64,000 nucleotides of DNA from Haladaptatus sp. QDMS2 (GCF_029338295.1 NZ_CP119791.1:992001-1056000), one strand, 5' to 3'. Counted from the stretch's first letter, positions 44,424 to 54,012 are shown. Numbers and translations: made by a program. Notes: generated by a model not told the origin, from the sequence alone.

Positions 44424-45826
44424 GCCTCTTCGTTCGGATGGTCAAAGAGGAGTGGCGACTCCACAGCCGACTGTTCGGTTCGAAACGCTTCGCCCTCTTC
44501 CCGCTGTTCATCGCCCTCGTCTGCGGCGTAAGCTACTGGTTTCTGACTCTGACGGGGACCACGCTCGACGGCATCGCGCTCGGCCTCCACGCCGTCGTGT
44601 TCTTCCTCGGCTTGCAAGTAGGAACCATCGGGTTCGTCGGGCGCGACGCGCTCAAGAATCTGCTCGGCGACCTCACGCTACTCGTCTTTTCCGCGCGAAC
44701 GCTCCCGCTCTCACAGCGCCGATTGCTCGCGACGTTCCTCGTCAAAGACCTCGTCTACTACGCCTTCCTCTACCTCGCGCCGGTCGTCCTCGCCTACGCA
44801 CCCTTTGCCCTCCAGGTGGGTCACTCACCCCTCCGCGTGCTCCTTCTCTGGGTCACCGTGGCCGAAGTGTTCGGCATCGGCGTGGCGCTGTCGTTCGCCG
44901 CCGCCGCAGTGGCCACCCGCGGGCGGGCCGCACTCGGGCTGTTCTTGCTCACGGTCGGTGCCCTCGTCGTCTACGCGCAGGCCCCACTCCAGACCATTTT
45001 CAGTCTCGGCCTCAGTGAACGAGCGACACTCCTCGGGGCTGGAATTGGCGTCGTCGTCCTCATCGCCCTTTCGGCGTTCGGCCTCGTGCTGTTCAAACCA
45101 CGGGCGGGGTCCACCCACCGAACACCCTCGACTCGCCTCGCTGGCCTGAAAAATCGCATCCCCGGACGGGACCCACACCTCGTTGCGCGGGCCGTGACGG
45201 ACGTCGGTCGCTCCAGTGGGTCGTTCTGGAAAGTGGTCATCTCCGCGGCGGTCATCTTCGGGACAACGGCGTTCCTGCTCGACAAAGTGGCCGAGGCGAC
45301 GGCCATCCGACCCGGCGCGGGTATCGCCCTCGGGACGCTGCTCGGCCTTGGGTCGTTCACCACCTACGCCTGGGTGACGCAGTTCGACGACGCCCGCGAG
45401 TACCTCCACTACCCCATCACGCTCACCCGGGTGTTCCGGGCGAAGTTCTACGCGTATCTCCTGCTCACGATTCCCGTCTCGCTTTGTTTCCTGCTGATTG
45501 CGGAACTCGGGTTCAACGTGACGAGCGTCCTCTCGGGGTTCGTCATCTTCCCGCTCGTCTCCGTCTACGTCTTCGGCGTGACGGCGTGGCTCACCGGACT
45601 CGCGCCGAACGACCTCCTGTTCGACACGCCACGGTTCGTCCTGTTCGGCGTGGCTATCGCGCTCGTGGCCGTGCCGCTGCTGGTCGCATCGCTCGCTCAC
45701 AGCGTCTCGCCGCTTCTCACGACGGGAATTGCAGTGGTCCTTGCCGCGCTGGCCGCGGTGCTCGGGTGGGTGTTGTTGAACCGAGCGGGCCCCCGGTGGG
45801 ACGTCCGCCTGCGACAGGACGCTTAG
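44420..45826 (+). CDS. ABC exporter membrane protein (second system)
   Basis: A 468-residue protein with about twelve hydrophobic helices and a soluble middle region of about 60 residues (PRAGSTHRTPSTRL to RAVTDVGRSSG). It has the organisation of a fused ABC-2-like permease with two half-units. It is translationally coupled to the ATPase gene. The first residues (MSLFVRMVKEEWRLHSRLFGS) form the amphipathic start typical of ABC-2 permeases. Convergent with the methyltransferase gene, overlapping by 4 bases. Confidence 0.82.
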   Translation: MSLFVRMVKEEWRLHSRLFGSKRFALFPLFIALVCGVSYWFLTLTGTTLDGIALGLHAVVFFLGLQVGTIGFVGRDALKNLLGDLTLLVFSARTLPLSQRRLLATFLVKDLVYYAFLYLAPVVLAYAPFALQVGHSPLRVLLLWVTVAEVFGIGVALSFAAAAVATRGRAALGLFLLTVGALVVYAQAPLQTIFSLGLSERATLLGAGIGVVVLIALSAFGLVLFKPRAGSTHRTPSTRLAGLKNRIPGRDPHLVARAVTDVGRSSGSFWKVVISAAVIFGTTAFLLDKVAEATAIRPGAGIALGTLLGLGSFTTYAWVTQFDDAREYLHYPITLTRVFRAKFYAYLLLTIPVSLCFLLIAELGFNVTSVLSGFVIFPLVSVYVFGVTAWLTGLAPNDLLFDTPRFVLFGVAIALVAVPLLVASLAHSVSPLLTTGIAVVLAALAAVLGWVLLNRAGPRWDVRLRQDA

Positions 45827-46581
45827 GCCCGTGCGCGGACGAGCAGTTTCGGCGTCGTGAACGACGCCACACCGTCTTCTGCGTACCAGATGTCGAAGTA
45901 CCGTCGCGCCGCATTCGGGGCTTTGTCGAACGCCGCCTGGAGTTCGTCCAGCCGGGCTTGCGGGACGCCGATTCGTTCGACCCAGCTATCGAATTCGAGG
46001 GTCCGCCGGACCCAGGCCGTCTCCTCGACGACGAAGCCGGCGTCGTCGAGCCAGTCGCGCCAGCGCTGTTCTGAATAACTCTCGACGTGCGTCGGGTCAC
46101 GGAGGCGTTCGACGCGGTTCAGAAACTCCGCGAGCACCTCGTCGTCCGGCGCGACGTTGTCTTCTAAGACGAAGACGCCACCGGGGGCGAGAACGCGAGC
46201 GACTTCGGCGACGAAGGTTGCGGGGTCCGGAAAGTGGTGGGCGGCGATACGACACGAGACGGCGTCGAACGTGTCGTCAGGGAACGGCAGGCCCTCTGCA
46301 TCGCCGACGACGCCGCGCAGGAGGGGGAACGACGATTGGGCGAGTGCGACCATTTCGGGGGTGAGGTCGACGACGATGACCTCGTCGACGCCGGCGCGCA
46401 TGAGGGCGTTGCCGGTGTGGCCCGCGCCGGTCGCGACGTCGAGGGCGAGGGTCGCTTCGTTCGCCCACTCGCTCAACAGCTGTAAATCGCGTCCGCCGCG
46501 GTGGACGGGGCTATCGCGGTAACCCGTGCTTGCTCGACCAAACGACGTTGCCACATCCCGTTTCGAGTTTGCCCCGCGCAT
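45823..46581 (-). CDS. Class I SAM-dependent methyltransferase
   Basis: A 252-residue Rossmann-fold methyltransferase. Motif I is LDVATGAGHTGNAL, motif II EVIVVDLTPEMV, with GDAEGLPFPDDTFDAV and RVLAPGGVFVLED typical of the UbiE/Methyltransf_11 group. It could act in quinone, lipid or small-molecule methylation; nothing in the context fixes this. The start at 46581 gives a normal N-terminus; a longer in-frame reading exists but runs into the divergent promoter. Confidence 0.85.
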   Translation of the reverse strand: MRGANSKRDVATSFGRASTGYRDSPVHRGGRDLQLLSEWANEATLALDVATGAGHTGNALMRAGVDEVIVVDLTPEMVALAQSSFPLLRGVVGDAEGLPFPDDTFDAVSCRIAAHHFPDPATFVAEVARVLAPGGVFVLEDNVAPDDEVLAEFLNRVERLRDPTHVESYSEQRWRDWLDDAGFVVEETAWVRRTLEFDSWVERIGVPQARLDELQAAFDKAPNAARRYFDIWYAEDGVASFTTPKLLVRARA

Positions 46582-46660
46582 ACGTACAGTTCGGAGGCTG
46601 TGAGTATCTAGATTTGGGCTTGCGCGAAACCGACTTTCCCCTCGAGCGACAACCATCGGT

Positions 46661-47074
46661 GTGAACCTCGCGACAGATACCGGGCGGGAAACGGTGATTT
46701 TCGGCCACGAAATCGACTGGACCGTCGCCGGCCCGGACGTGAAATTCGAGGGCCTCTCGCCCAGTGCAGCACGAACCTTGCTCACGGAGGGCTACATGGA
46801 CCCCGACGCCCGCAGCGGTCGGTCGCCGACGATGGCGACGATGGTCGAATTCATGGAACGCTTCGCCGACGCTGACCCGGAGCGAAACGGCACGATGTCG
46901 GCCCACGGCCGGGTCATCGCGCCAAGCGAACCGGACGCGCAGGTGCTCCTCGAAGGTGTCATCTACTCGGGGCCAACTTCGTCTGCGTTCGTCAGGGCGT
47001 ACGCTGACCTGTTCTACGAGGCGTCGTCGTTCATGCTCGAAAAGGACCTCCACGCGCGATGCTGGTTCGAGTAG
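46661..47074 (+). CDS. Conserved haloarchaeal protein of unknown function
   Basis: A 137-residue acidic soluble protein, starting with GTG. Helices and strands alternate; the segment YMDPDARSGRSPTMATMVEFM is the most distinctive. No catalytic motif or metal site is recognised. It is divergent from the methyltransferase and 46 bases upstream of the HAD hydrolase on the same strand. Confidence 0.65.
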   Translation: MNLATDTGRETVIFGHEIDWTVAGPDVKFEGLSPSAARTLLTEGYMDPDARSGRSPTMATMVEFMERFADADPERNGTMSAHGRVIAPSEPDAQVLLEGVIYSGPTSSAFVRAYADLFYEASSFMLEKDLHARCWFE

Positions 47075-47120
47075 TGCCACGACCCGCGGAGTTAATCGGT
47101 CGCCGTCCCTATCACCGGTA

Positions 47121-47900
47121 ATGACCTACCGCGGAGCAGTCGTGGACCTGGACGGAACGGTGTATCGAGGCGAATCGCTCATTCCTGGCGCGAACGCCGG
47201 TATCGACTTTTTGCGCTCGTCGGGACTCGACCTCCTGTTTTTCTCGAACAACCCGACGAAATCACCCGCGGCCTACAGCGAGCGACTGGCAAGCCACGGC
47301 CTCGACGTGCCTATCGAGGAGATCGCCTCCTCTGCGACCGTCACCGCAGCGTACCTGCAGGACCACCACGCGGACGACAACGTGTTCGTCATCGGCGACC
47401 CCGGACTGGTCGAACAACTCGAAGCCGCAGACCTGACGCTCACCGACGAACCGACAGCGACCGACGTGCTGGTCGGATCGTGGGACCGCGAGTTCAGTTA
47501 CCGGAAACTCACGAGCGCGCTCTGGGCGATTCAGGCCGGCGCGGCGTTCATCGGCACCGACCCGGACCGCCGCGTCCCCATCGGCGACGGCCGACTCATC
47601 CCCGGGTCCGGTGCCATCATCCACGCCATCGAGGGGGTTGCAGACCGCCCTGCGGATCACGTTCTCGGGAAACCCTCCGAGGAAGCCGCCGAACTCGCAC
47701 TGTCGCGACTCGGCGTGAGCGCGGACGATTGTCTCGTCATCGGCGACAGCCTCCAGACCGACATCTCGATGGGCGAGCGCGTCGGCATGACGACGGTTCT
47801 CGTGCGCTCTGGCATCACCACGCCAGAGAACATCGACGCCGGGCGGGTGCGCCCCGATTACGTCGTCGATTCACTCGGCGAGATTGGTGAAATTTTCTGA
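47121..47900 (+). CDS. HAD-IIA family hydrolase (NagD/phosphoglycolate phosphatase-like)
   Basis: A 259-residue phosphatase of HAD subclass IIA. The nucleophile motif is [11 protein letters not shown] (Asp9 and Asp11), motif II is FSNN, and the motif III/IV elements are [11 protein letters not shown] and [12 protein letters not shown]. Members remove phosphate from nucleotides or small phosphorylated metabolites. The ATG at 47121 starts right before motif I. A RuBisCO gene lies 0.8 kb downstream, which makes a phosphoglycolate role tempting, but this is inference. Confidence 0.88.
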   Translation: MTYRGAVVDLDGTVYRGESLIPGANAGIDFLRSSGLDLLFFSNNPTKSPAAYSERLASHGLDVPIEEIASSATVTAAYLQDHHADDNVFVIGDPGLVEQLEAADLTLTDEPTATDVLVGSWDREFSYRKLTSALWAIQAGAAFIGTDPDRRVPIGDGRLIPGSGAIIHAIEGVADRPADHVLGKPSEEAAELALSRLGVSADDCLVIGDSLQTDISMGERVGMTTVLVRSGITTPENIDAGRVRPDYVVDSLGEIGEIF

Positions 47901-47967
47901 GGCGGGCACGTTTATTGGTACGTCACCACACACCTACACTGTGCATCGAGGGGTGCACGGTGGAACC

Positions 47968-48492
47968 ATGAAAATTCTCGAACTCACCGGCGATTTCGTC
48001 GAAGACTACGAAGTGATGGTCCCGTTCCAGGCCCTGGAGATGGTGGGCCACGATGTCCACACCGTCTGCCCGGACAAGGAAGCAGGCGAGTCCGTAAAGA
48101 CTGCCATCCACGACTTCGAAGGCGACCAGACTTACACCGAAAAGCCCGGCCACAACTTCGAACTGAACGCGACGTTTGCCGACATCGACCCGGCCGACTA
48201 CGACGCACTCGTCATTCCCGGTGGCCGTGCACCGGAGTACTTGCGGACGAACGAGGACATCCTCGAAATCGTTCGCCACTTCACGACCGCGAACAAGCCA
48301 ATCGCGGCGCTCTGTCACGGCCCGCAGATTCTCGCCGCCGCAGACGTCATCTCCGGCAAACACTGCACCGCCTACCCGGCGCTCGAACCGGAAGTCCGCT
48401 CTGCGGGGGGCGAGTGGGAAGACGGCGTGTCGACGGACGGCAACCTCGTCGCGGGGCAGGCGTGGCCGGACCACCCCGAGTGGCTCGCGTAG
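47968..48492 (+). CDS. DJ-1/PfpI family protein
   Basis: A 174-residue DJ-1/PfpI-fold protein. The nucleophile elbow is ALCHGPQIL (Cys about residue 106) with the acid in GGRAPEYLR. Family members are deglycases, chaperones or weak proteases. The ATG at 47968 is the usual family start. A GTG at 47941 is also in frame and lies about 27 bases after a TATA-like TTTATTGG, so a leaderless form nine residues longer is possible. A T6 tract follows at 48569-48574. Confidence 0.9.
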   Translation: MKILELTGDFVEDYEVMVPFQALEMVGHDVHTVCPDKEAGESVKTAIHDFEGDQTYTEKPGHNFELNATFADIDPADYDALVIPGGRAPEYLRTNEDILEIVRHFTTANKPIAALCHGPQILAAADVISGKHCTAYPALEPEVRSAGGEWEDGVSTDGNLVAGQAWPDHPEWLA

Positions 48493-48568
48493 TTCTTAGA
48501 CGTACTCGGGACGGAAGTCGAACACGCGAAACCTGCCGCGGCGGACGATTGAGCGGTCAATTTTCTCG

Positions 48569-48574
48569 TTTTTT
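48569..48574 (+). terminator. T-tract terminator after the PfpI gene
   Basis: Six T bases lie about 77 bases after the PfpI stop and before the RuBisCO promoter. No hairpin is evident. Confidence 0.35.
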
Positions 48575-48649
48575 ACCGATGAGACGAGTCTCACGGCTCC
48601 GTTCACACCCAGGTTATCGGAGAAAAATGAGACAGCGTCGCAACAAACG

Positions 48650-48655
48650 CTATAC
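48650..48655 (+). promoter_or_regulatory. TATA box for rbcL
   Basis: CTATAC is centred about 27 bases before the RuBisCO ATG, so the transcript is probably leaderless. Confidence 0.5.
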
Positions 48656-48679
48656 ACTCGGCGGTAGAATGTTAGGGGT

Positions 48680-49927
48680 ATGACAGGGATTGAGTACGCA
48701 GACTTCCTGGATCTCGACTACGAACCCGTCGCAACCGACCTCGTCTGTACGTTCACGCTCCGTCCCGGGGAGGGGATGAGCATGGAGGACGCCGCCGGCC
48801 GCGTCGCCTCCGAGAGTTCGAACGGCACGTGGGCCGAATTACAGGTCGAAGAAGGCGTCACCGAACTCAGTGCAACTGCCTTCGACATCGACGGAAACAC
48901 GATTCGCGTCGCCTACCCCGAGGCACTGTTCGAGGCGGGCAACATGGCCCAGATTCTCTCCTGTATCGCGGGGAACATCATGGGGATGAAGGCGGTCGAT
49001 TCCATCCGCCTCGAAGACTGCGAGTGGCCGGAAGCCCTCGTCGACGGCTTCCCTGGTCCGCAGTTCGGGTCGTCGGTGGCGACGGAACTGCTCTCCGCCC
49101 ACGGTCGCCCGGTCACCGCGACGGTGCCAAAGCCGAAAGTCGGCCTCCATACCGAATCGCACGCGCAAATCGGCTACGACGCTTGGATGGGCGGGGTCGA
49201 CCTGCTCAAGGACGACGAGAACCTCACCGACCAGTCGTTCAACCCGTTCGAAGCGCGCGTCGCACGGTCGCTCGAACTGCGCGACAAGGCACAGGAGGAG
49301 ACCGGCGAACGCAAGGACTACCTCGTGAACATCACCGCAGAGACCGACGAGATGCTCCGACGCGCGGAGTTCGTCGCGGACCACGGCGGCAAGTTCGTCA
49401 TGGTGGACGTCGTCACCGCGGGCTGGTCGAGCGTCCAGACCGTGCGCCGGCGCTGTGAGGACCTCGGCCTCGCAATCCACGCCCACCGCGCGATGCACGC
49501 CGCCTTCGACCGCCACCCTAACCAGGGCGTCTCGATGCGCGTCATCGCGCAAATCGCCCGACTGGTCGGCGTCGACCACATCCACACCGGCACGGCAGGC
49601 CTCGGGAAACTCGAAAACGAGGACACTGCGGGTATCAACGACTGGCTCACCTCGGACCTCTACGGTATGAAGGACGTCCTTCCGGTGGCCTCTGGCGGCC
49701 TGCATCCGGGTATCATCGATGAACTCATCAACCGCCTGGGGCCGAACCTCATCATCCAGGCCGGTGGTGGCATCCACGGCCACCCAGACGGAACCGCAGC
49801 GGGTGCGAAGGCGTTCCGACAGTCAATCGACGCCTCAGTCGAGGGAATCTCTCTGCGCGAATACGCGGAGACCCACCCCGAACTGAAGGTTGCCCTCGAA
49901 AAGTGGGGCACACAGACGCCACGCTGA
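48680..49927 (+). CDS. rbcL: Form III ribulose-1,5-bisphosphate carboxylase/oxygenase
   Basis: A 415-residue archaeal form III RuBisCO. The active-site elements are intact: Lys151 in TVPKPKVGL, carbamylated Lys177 in GGVDLLKDDE with its Asp and Glu, the His in AIHAHRAMHA, the loop-6 lysine in GTAGLGKLE, and the phosphate-binding SGGLHPG and GGGIHGHPDG. In archaea form III RuBisCO recycles ribose from AMP through ribose-1,5-bisphosphate; the other two enzymes of that route are not in the window. A single-gene unit. Confidence 0.95.
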   Translation: MTGIEYADFLDLDYEPVATDLVCTFTLRPGEGMSMEDAAGRVASESSNGTWAELQVEEGVTELSATAFDIDGNTIRVAYPEALFEAGNMAQILSCIAGNIMGMKAVDSIRLEDCEWPEALVDGFPGPQFGSSVATELLSAHGRPVTATVPKPKVGLHTESHAQIGYDAWMGGVDLLKDDENLTDQSFNPFEARVARSLELRDKAQEETGERKDYLVNITAETDEMLRRAEFVADHGGKFVMVDVVTAGWSSVQTVRRRCEDLGLAIHAHRAMHAAFDRHPNQGVSMRVIAQIARLVGVDHIHTGTAGLGKLENEDTAGINDWLTSDLYGMKDVLPVASGGLHPGIIDELINRLGPNLIIQAGGGIHGHPDGTAAGAKAFRQSIDASVEGISLREYAETHPELKVALEKWGTQTPR

Positions 49928-50008
49928 CGCGTCTCCAGCCACTGACACACACCCCCGCCTGCCGCCAACCGCTCTTTGATTAGGCGAGCCTCCGAGGTGT
50001 GGATACGA

Positions 50009-51208
50009 ATGGCACAGTCGGCCTCCACACGACGCTCGTCGCTGCTCCTCGCGCTCGGCAGCGTCGCCTACCTCGCGCTGATGTTCGTCTGGTTCTCCCT
50101 GCCCGCGTTCTTGCTCCCGATTACCGCAGACCTCTCCCTGACAACGGCGCAGGCTGGTTTCCTGACGGGTGCGATTCCGCTCTCGTACATTCCCCTCTCG
50201 GTGGCGAGTGGCGTCATCGTCGACCGCATCGGTCCTCGGCGGAGCGTCGGCATCGCCCTGCTCATCTTCGGCGTCGCGCAGATTGCACGGGGCTACGCGA
50301 CTGATTTCTGGTCGATGTTGCTCCCGACGCTCCTGCTCGGCGTTGGGGGGACGGGCATCACGTTCGGTCTGCCGAAGCTCATCTCCGCGATATATCCGGC
50401 CGAACGGGTCGGGTCCGCCTCTTCGGTCTACATGATTGGGTCGTACCTCGGCGTGGCCACCGCCTTCTCGCTCGGGCGTGGCGTGCTCGGCCCAGTGCTC
50501 GGTGGCTGGCGACCTGTGTTTCTGTGGGGTGGCGTCGCCGCATTCGCGTTCGGCGGCTGCTGGTTCCTCGTGACTCTCCGGGTGGCTGGCGACGGCCTCG
50601 ATGCGCCGCCCGAATCCGAGCGAACCGCCGCGGGAACGAACGTCCGCGCCGTGCTCACGACGCCCGGCATGGTGAGCGTCATCGTCATCGGAACGATGTA
50701 CCTGCTCATCCTCCACGGGATTCAGGGGTGGCTCGCGACGGTTCTCGAAAGCCGAGGCGTCGCGCCCGCGATGGCCGCCACCATCACGAGCGGTATGGTC
50801 GGTGCGCAGATACTCGGCGCCCTCGCCATCCCGCTGGTCGTCTCGCGGACGAGTTATCGGGCAATCGTCCTCGGCTGTGGGGTGCTCGCGACGGCCGGCA
50901 CGCTCGGTCTCTGGCTGCCAGGTCTCGGCGGTTCGGTTGCCGTCGTCGGGTCGGTGGTCGTCGGCATCGCCGTCGGCGCGCTCTCGCCGCTCGTTCGGGC
51001 GATTCCGGTCGAACTGGACGGCGTCGGACCGGAGCTGACTGGGACGGCCGTTGGACTGGTGTTCACCGTGGGTGAAATTGGCGGCTTCCTCGGCCCGTTC
51101 CTCATCGGGTCGCTCGAAACTACGACCGGGTCGTTCGCGCCCGGCCTCGCGCTGCTCACGGTGGGCAGCCTCGTCATCCTCGGAGCCGGGGCGACGCTCT
51201 CCACTTAG
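50009..51208 (+). CDS. MFS transporter
   Basis: A 399-residue major facilitator with twelve predicted helices; the loop-2 motif is GVIVDRIGPRRSVG and the middle loop contains a charged Pro-Glu-Ser-Glu stretch. It resembles the CynX/NarK-like group by overall pattern, but the substrate is not determined. The ATG at 50009 is chosen; an upstream in-frame ATT-type extension is short and polar. It is convergent with the acyl-CoA dehydrogenase gene, overlapping by 4 bases. Confidence 0.85.
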   Translation: MAQSASTRRSSLLLALGSVAYLALMFVWFSLPAFLLPITADLSLTTAQAGFLTGAIPLSYIPLSVASGVIVDRIGPRRSVGIALLIFGVAQIARGYATDFWSMLLPTLLLGVGGTGITFGLPKLISAIYPAERVGSASSVYMIGSYLGVATAFSLGRGVLGPVLGGWRPVFLWGGVAAFAFGGCWFLVTLRVAGDGLDAPPESERTAAGTNVRAVLTTPGMVSVIVIGTMYLLILHGIQGWLATVLESRGVAPAMAATITSGMVGAQILGALAIPLVVSRTSYRAIVLGCGVLATAGTLGLWLPGLGGSVAVVGSVVVGIAVGALSPLVRAIPVELDGVGPELTGTAVGLVFTVGEIGGFLGPFLIGSLETTTGSFAPGLALLTVGSLVILGAGATLST

Positions 51209-52977
51209 TCGTCTGCGGGCGCGGCGTCTACGAGCGCCGTCGGTTCGACGGCTCCGTACCTGACGATGGCGTCGAAGTGCTCGATGGCGAATTTGCTTCC
51301 CGAGGTGATGCCGCGGGCGGGTCGGGTGTCGAAGCGCGTCTCGACGAATCGCTCCGCGACGAGCGCCTTTCTCGCGTTGCCTTCCTCGTCGAGTTGCCAC
51401 TGGGCTTCCGAGAGGAGGAGCGCGGCGGTCACCACGTCGAAGATGTAGTCGGCGAGGCGCTTTGCCTGGAGTTGGGCGTAGTCCTCGTCTTCTGTCGCGA
51501 GCGTGTCGAGCGCCGCCTGTAGGTGCTCAAATTCGGATTCGACGGTCGCTTTGAGGCCTTCGAGGTGGGTGTGGTCCACGTCGTCGAGCCACCCCTGAAC
51601 CAGTTCGATGACGCCCTCGTGGGACTGCTCGCGGGCCATTCCGCGGAGCACGTCGAGCGAGAGGATGTTCGAGGTGCCCTCCCAGATGGGGAGCACCTGC
51701 GCGTCCCGGAGAAGCCGCGGGGTGACGAACTCCTCGACGTAGCCGTTGCCACCGAGCACCTCGCAGGCGTAGGAGGCGGTGTCGACCGCCATGCGCCCCG
51801 TCTTGTACTTTGCAATCGGAGTCAGCACGCGCAGGGCTTTGAACGCGGCTTCTGCTTTTTCCCCGTCGCTTCGTTCGCGAATGTCGAGTTGCCGGGCGGC
51901 CTCGAAGGCGAACGCGGCGGCCGCCTCGTGGTCTACGGCCATGTCCACGAGGTCCCGGCGCATGAGGGGGTACTCGTCGATGGTGGACCCGAACGCCTCG
52001 CGGTTCGCGGCGTGAATTTTGCTTTCGAGCAGGCACCGCCCCATCACGCCCACGGAGGCGAAGGCGTTCGAGAGGCGTTCTAAATTGAGCATCTCGGTCA
52101 TGTAGCGAAAGCCCGATTCCGGCTTCCCGATGAGGTAGCCAGTCGCTCCGTGGAACTCGACTTCGCCCGTCGGCACGCTTATCGTCCCGAGTTTGTCCTT
52201 CAACCGGCGGTAGACTGCGTCGTTGAGTTCGCCGTCGTCGAGGCGGTGGGGGACGAGAAACAGCGAGAGTCCCTTCGTTCCCTCTGGTGCGTCCGGGCGG
52301 CGGGCCAGCACGAGCGTGGCCTGTGCGTCGATGTTCGAACAGAACCACTTCTCGCCCGTGAGTCGGTAGGTTCCGTCCTCCGCTTCCTCCGCGATGGTGG
52401 CGTTCGCGCCCACGTCGCTCCCACCCTGCTTTTCGGTGAGGAACATTGCACCCTCCAGCAGTTTCTCGGGGTCTTTGCTCGTCAGGCCTTCGTAGAACTG
52501 TTCTGTGTCGCCGTCGCCGAACTTCTGGAGGACGAGTGCGACCCCCGCAGTCATCGCCACGGGGCAGGTAAAGCCGGGGTCTGCGTACGACAGAAGGAGG
52601 TCCATCGTCAGGTTGTGGGTGAGGCCGAGCGCCGAGGTGCGTTCGTCTGGAGCCTCGAAGGAGTCGGCCACGATGCCTGCGCCGTAGGCGAGACGTTCGT
52701 TTTCCGCCTGTTCTGGGTGGTACTCGACGTCGTTTACGACCTCGCCGTGTTTCGAGAAGGTGTGGAGTTCCGGGCCGTGTTTGTCGATGACGTCTGCGTT
52801 GTCGGCGATCGTGTTCCCGACGACAGCGCCGAAGTCGGCGAGGCGAGGTTCGGCCCACTCGAAATCGGCGTCGGGATACGTCCGGCGGGCCTCGAACTGG
52901 ACGGTTCGGTCCAGCTCCCAGTAATTCACGTGGCGACCCTCCTCGAGTTTCGAATAGTCGATGGGGGATTCGGGCAT
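51205..52977 (-). CDS. Acyl-CoA dehydrogenase family protein (AidB-like)
   Basis: A 590-residue flavoprotein of the acyl-CoA dehydrogenase superfamily, close in layout to AidB: an N-terminal region of about 150 residues, the middle beta domain with MTEKQGGSDVGANAT, and the helical C-terminal domain with PIWEGTSNILSLDV. The extra C-terminal 100 residues fit the AidB-type DNA-binding or tetramer region. AidB is induced in alkylation stress in E. coli; here the substrate could be a short acyl-CoA. The ATG at 52977 opens a normal N-terminus. Confidence 0.88.
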   Translation of the reverse strand: MPESPIDYSKLEEGRHVNYWELDRTVQFEARRTYPDADFEWAEPRLADFGAVVGNTIADNADVIDKHGPELHTFSKHGEVVNDVEYHPEQAENERLAYGAGIVADSFEAPDERTSALGLTHNLTMDLLLSYADPGFTCPVAMTAGVALVLQKFGDGDTEQFYEGLTSKDPEKLLEGAMFLTEKQGGSDVGANATIAEEAEDGTYRLTGEKWFCSNIDAQATLVLARRPDAPEGTKGLSLFLVPHRLDDGELNDAVYRRLKDKLGTISVPTGEVEFHGATGYLIGKPESGFRYMTEMLNLERLSNAFASVGVMGRCLLESKIHAANREAFGSTIDEYPLMRRDLVDMAVDHEAAAAFAFEAARQLDIRERSDGEKAEAAFKALRVLTPIAKYKTGRMAVDTASYACEVLGGNGYVEEFVTPRLLRDAQVLPIWEGTSNILSLDVLRGMAREQSHEGVIELVQGWLDDVDHTHLEGLKATVESEFEHLQAALDTLATEDEDYAQLQAKRLADYIFDVVTAALLLSEAQWQLDEEGNARKALVAERFVETRFDTRPARGITSGSKFAIEHFDAIVRYGAVEPTALVDAAPADD

Positions 52978-53023
52978 ACGATATGCTACCGGGTGTGTTA
53001 CCAAAAATCATGGTAAACGACTG

Positions 53024-53095
53024 TCGAGTTGTTGGAAATTCTGAAGATTCTCACGGGCGCTCTCGGAAGTGCGACGAGGGCTCGAAACAACTCGA
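53024..53095. repeat. 10-bp perfect inverted repeat in a divergent promoter region
   Basis: TCGAGTTGTT at 53024-53033 and AACAACTCGA at 53086-53095 are exact reverse complements with 52 bases between. They lie in the 182-base gap between the divergent acyl-CoA dehydrogenase and MTH865-family genes. They could be an operator pair, a long-loop RNA stem or a terminator-like structure. A smaller TTACC/GGTAA pair is found at 52999-53016. Confidence 0.55.
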
Positions 53096-53159
53096 ATGAA
53101 CGGGCAAAAGTGGGGTACTCGAATGTTTTTTCATGCGGGAGTGCCTCTGTGAAATTGCT

Positions 53160-53411
53160 ATGGCTGACCGAGCAGAACTCAGACAGCAGATGATCGATGC
53201 GTTCGAAGGTGCAGACTACCCAATCTCCAGCCCGATGGAACTCGTCCCAGCGCTGCCAAACGGCCCAGCGACGAAGTTCGAATCCGGCGACTTCTCCATG
53301 ACCGCCATGGAGCTCAACACGAAGATTAGCGGCGGGGACTTCCCGTACGAGAGTCCGGAAGCCTTCGTCGACGACGTCCTCGACAAACTCGAAGAACAGG
53401 ACTACATCTGA
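53160..53411 (+). CDS. MTH865 family protein
   Basis: An 83-residue helical protein matching the archaeal MTH865 (EF-hand-like fold) family: RQQMIDAFEGADYPISSPMELVPALPNGP, with the Pro/Gly segment as the family core, then ETIKSG-type LNTKISGGDFPYES. Function unknown. The ATG at 53160 is preferred to an upstream in-frame codon. It lies across the inverted-repeat gap from the acyl-CoA dehydrogenase. Confidence 0.85.
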   Translation: MADRAELRQQMIDAFEGADYPISSPMELVPALPNGPATKFESGDFSMTAMELNTKISGGDFPYESPEAFVDDVLDKLEEQDYI

Positions 53412-53480
53412 ACGCACCCGGGATTTCACGGCGTTCTCTCGATTTTACGACCACGAGCGGCCGTGCTCTCCGCCACCCGG

Positions 53481-53942
53481 TTACTGCAAGTAAAGCACCG
53501 AGACAGCCGTCACGAACACGCCGAGGCCCAACAGCAGGTAGTTCGCGACTGGATTCTTCGCCGTCGTCAGGTCGAGTGAGTACCTTCGCCGCGAGAACGG
53601 CCAGAACGGTTTGATTCCCATCGGCGTAATCCAGTCGGCGAGGAGGTGGGACGCGATGGAGAGGACGCCGACCCCGAAGGCGAATCCGGCGAGTATCGGC
53701 GTGGTGAGTCTGAGGGCGACCCAGCCGAGTCCCGCACCGACCAGCAGCGCGAACAGGATAGTGTGGGTCGGTCCCCGGTGGGGGATGAGCGGCGTCTTGA
53801 TGTCGATGTCTGGCAGCGTCGAGAAGGCGAGCATGAGGCCGCCGCCGACCACTGCGAGTTCGAACTGACCAGAGAGCGTGAGGGCGACGCCGACGGGGGC
53901 GTACACCAACAACGCAGCACCATAGTGGCCAGTCGCGTACAT
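53481..53942 (-). CDS. Membrane metal-dependent hydrolase (YdjM/DUF457)
   Basis: A 153-residue protein with four or five helices and the family's His/Asp-rich motif: LPDIDIKTPLIPHRGPTHT, then SIASHLLADWITPMG. These residues would form a metal site at the membrane, giving a phospholipase-like or hydrolase role. The ATG at 53942 starts right before the first helix. It is divergent from the 42-residue protein at 54013. Confidence 0.85.
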   Translation of the reverse strand: MYATGHYGAALLVYAPVGVALTLSGQFELAVVGGGLMLAFSTLPDIDIKTPLIPHRGPTHTILFALLVGAGLGWVALRLTTPILAGFAFGVGVLSIASHLLADWITPMGIKPFWPFSRRRYSLDLTTAKNPVANYLLLGLGVFVTAVSVLYLQ

Positions 53943-54012
53943 ACTCGCCGAGTAGTGCGTCACGAAGATAAATTTCCGGGCTGACTTTCACGCTGCAACC
54001 CAAAGCAGGCGT

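Noticed and set aside
48680-49927. RuBisCO as evidence for a Calvin cycle
   Set aside because: The protein is of the archaeal form III type, there is no phosphoribulokinase or small subunit in the window, and form III enzymes act in nucleoside recycling.
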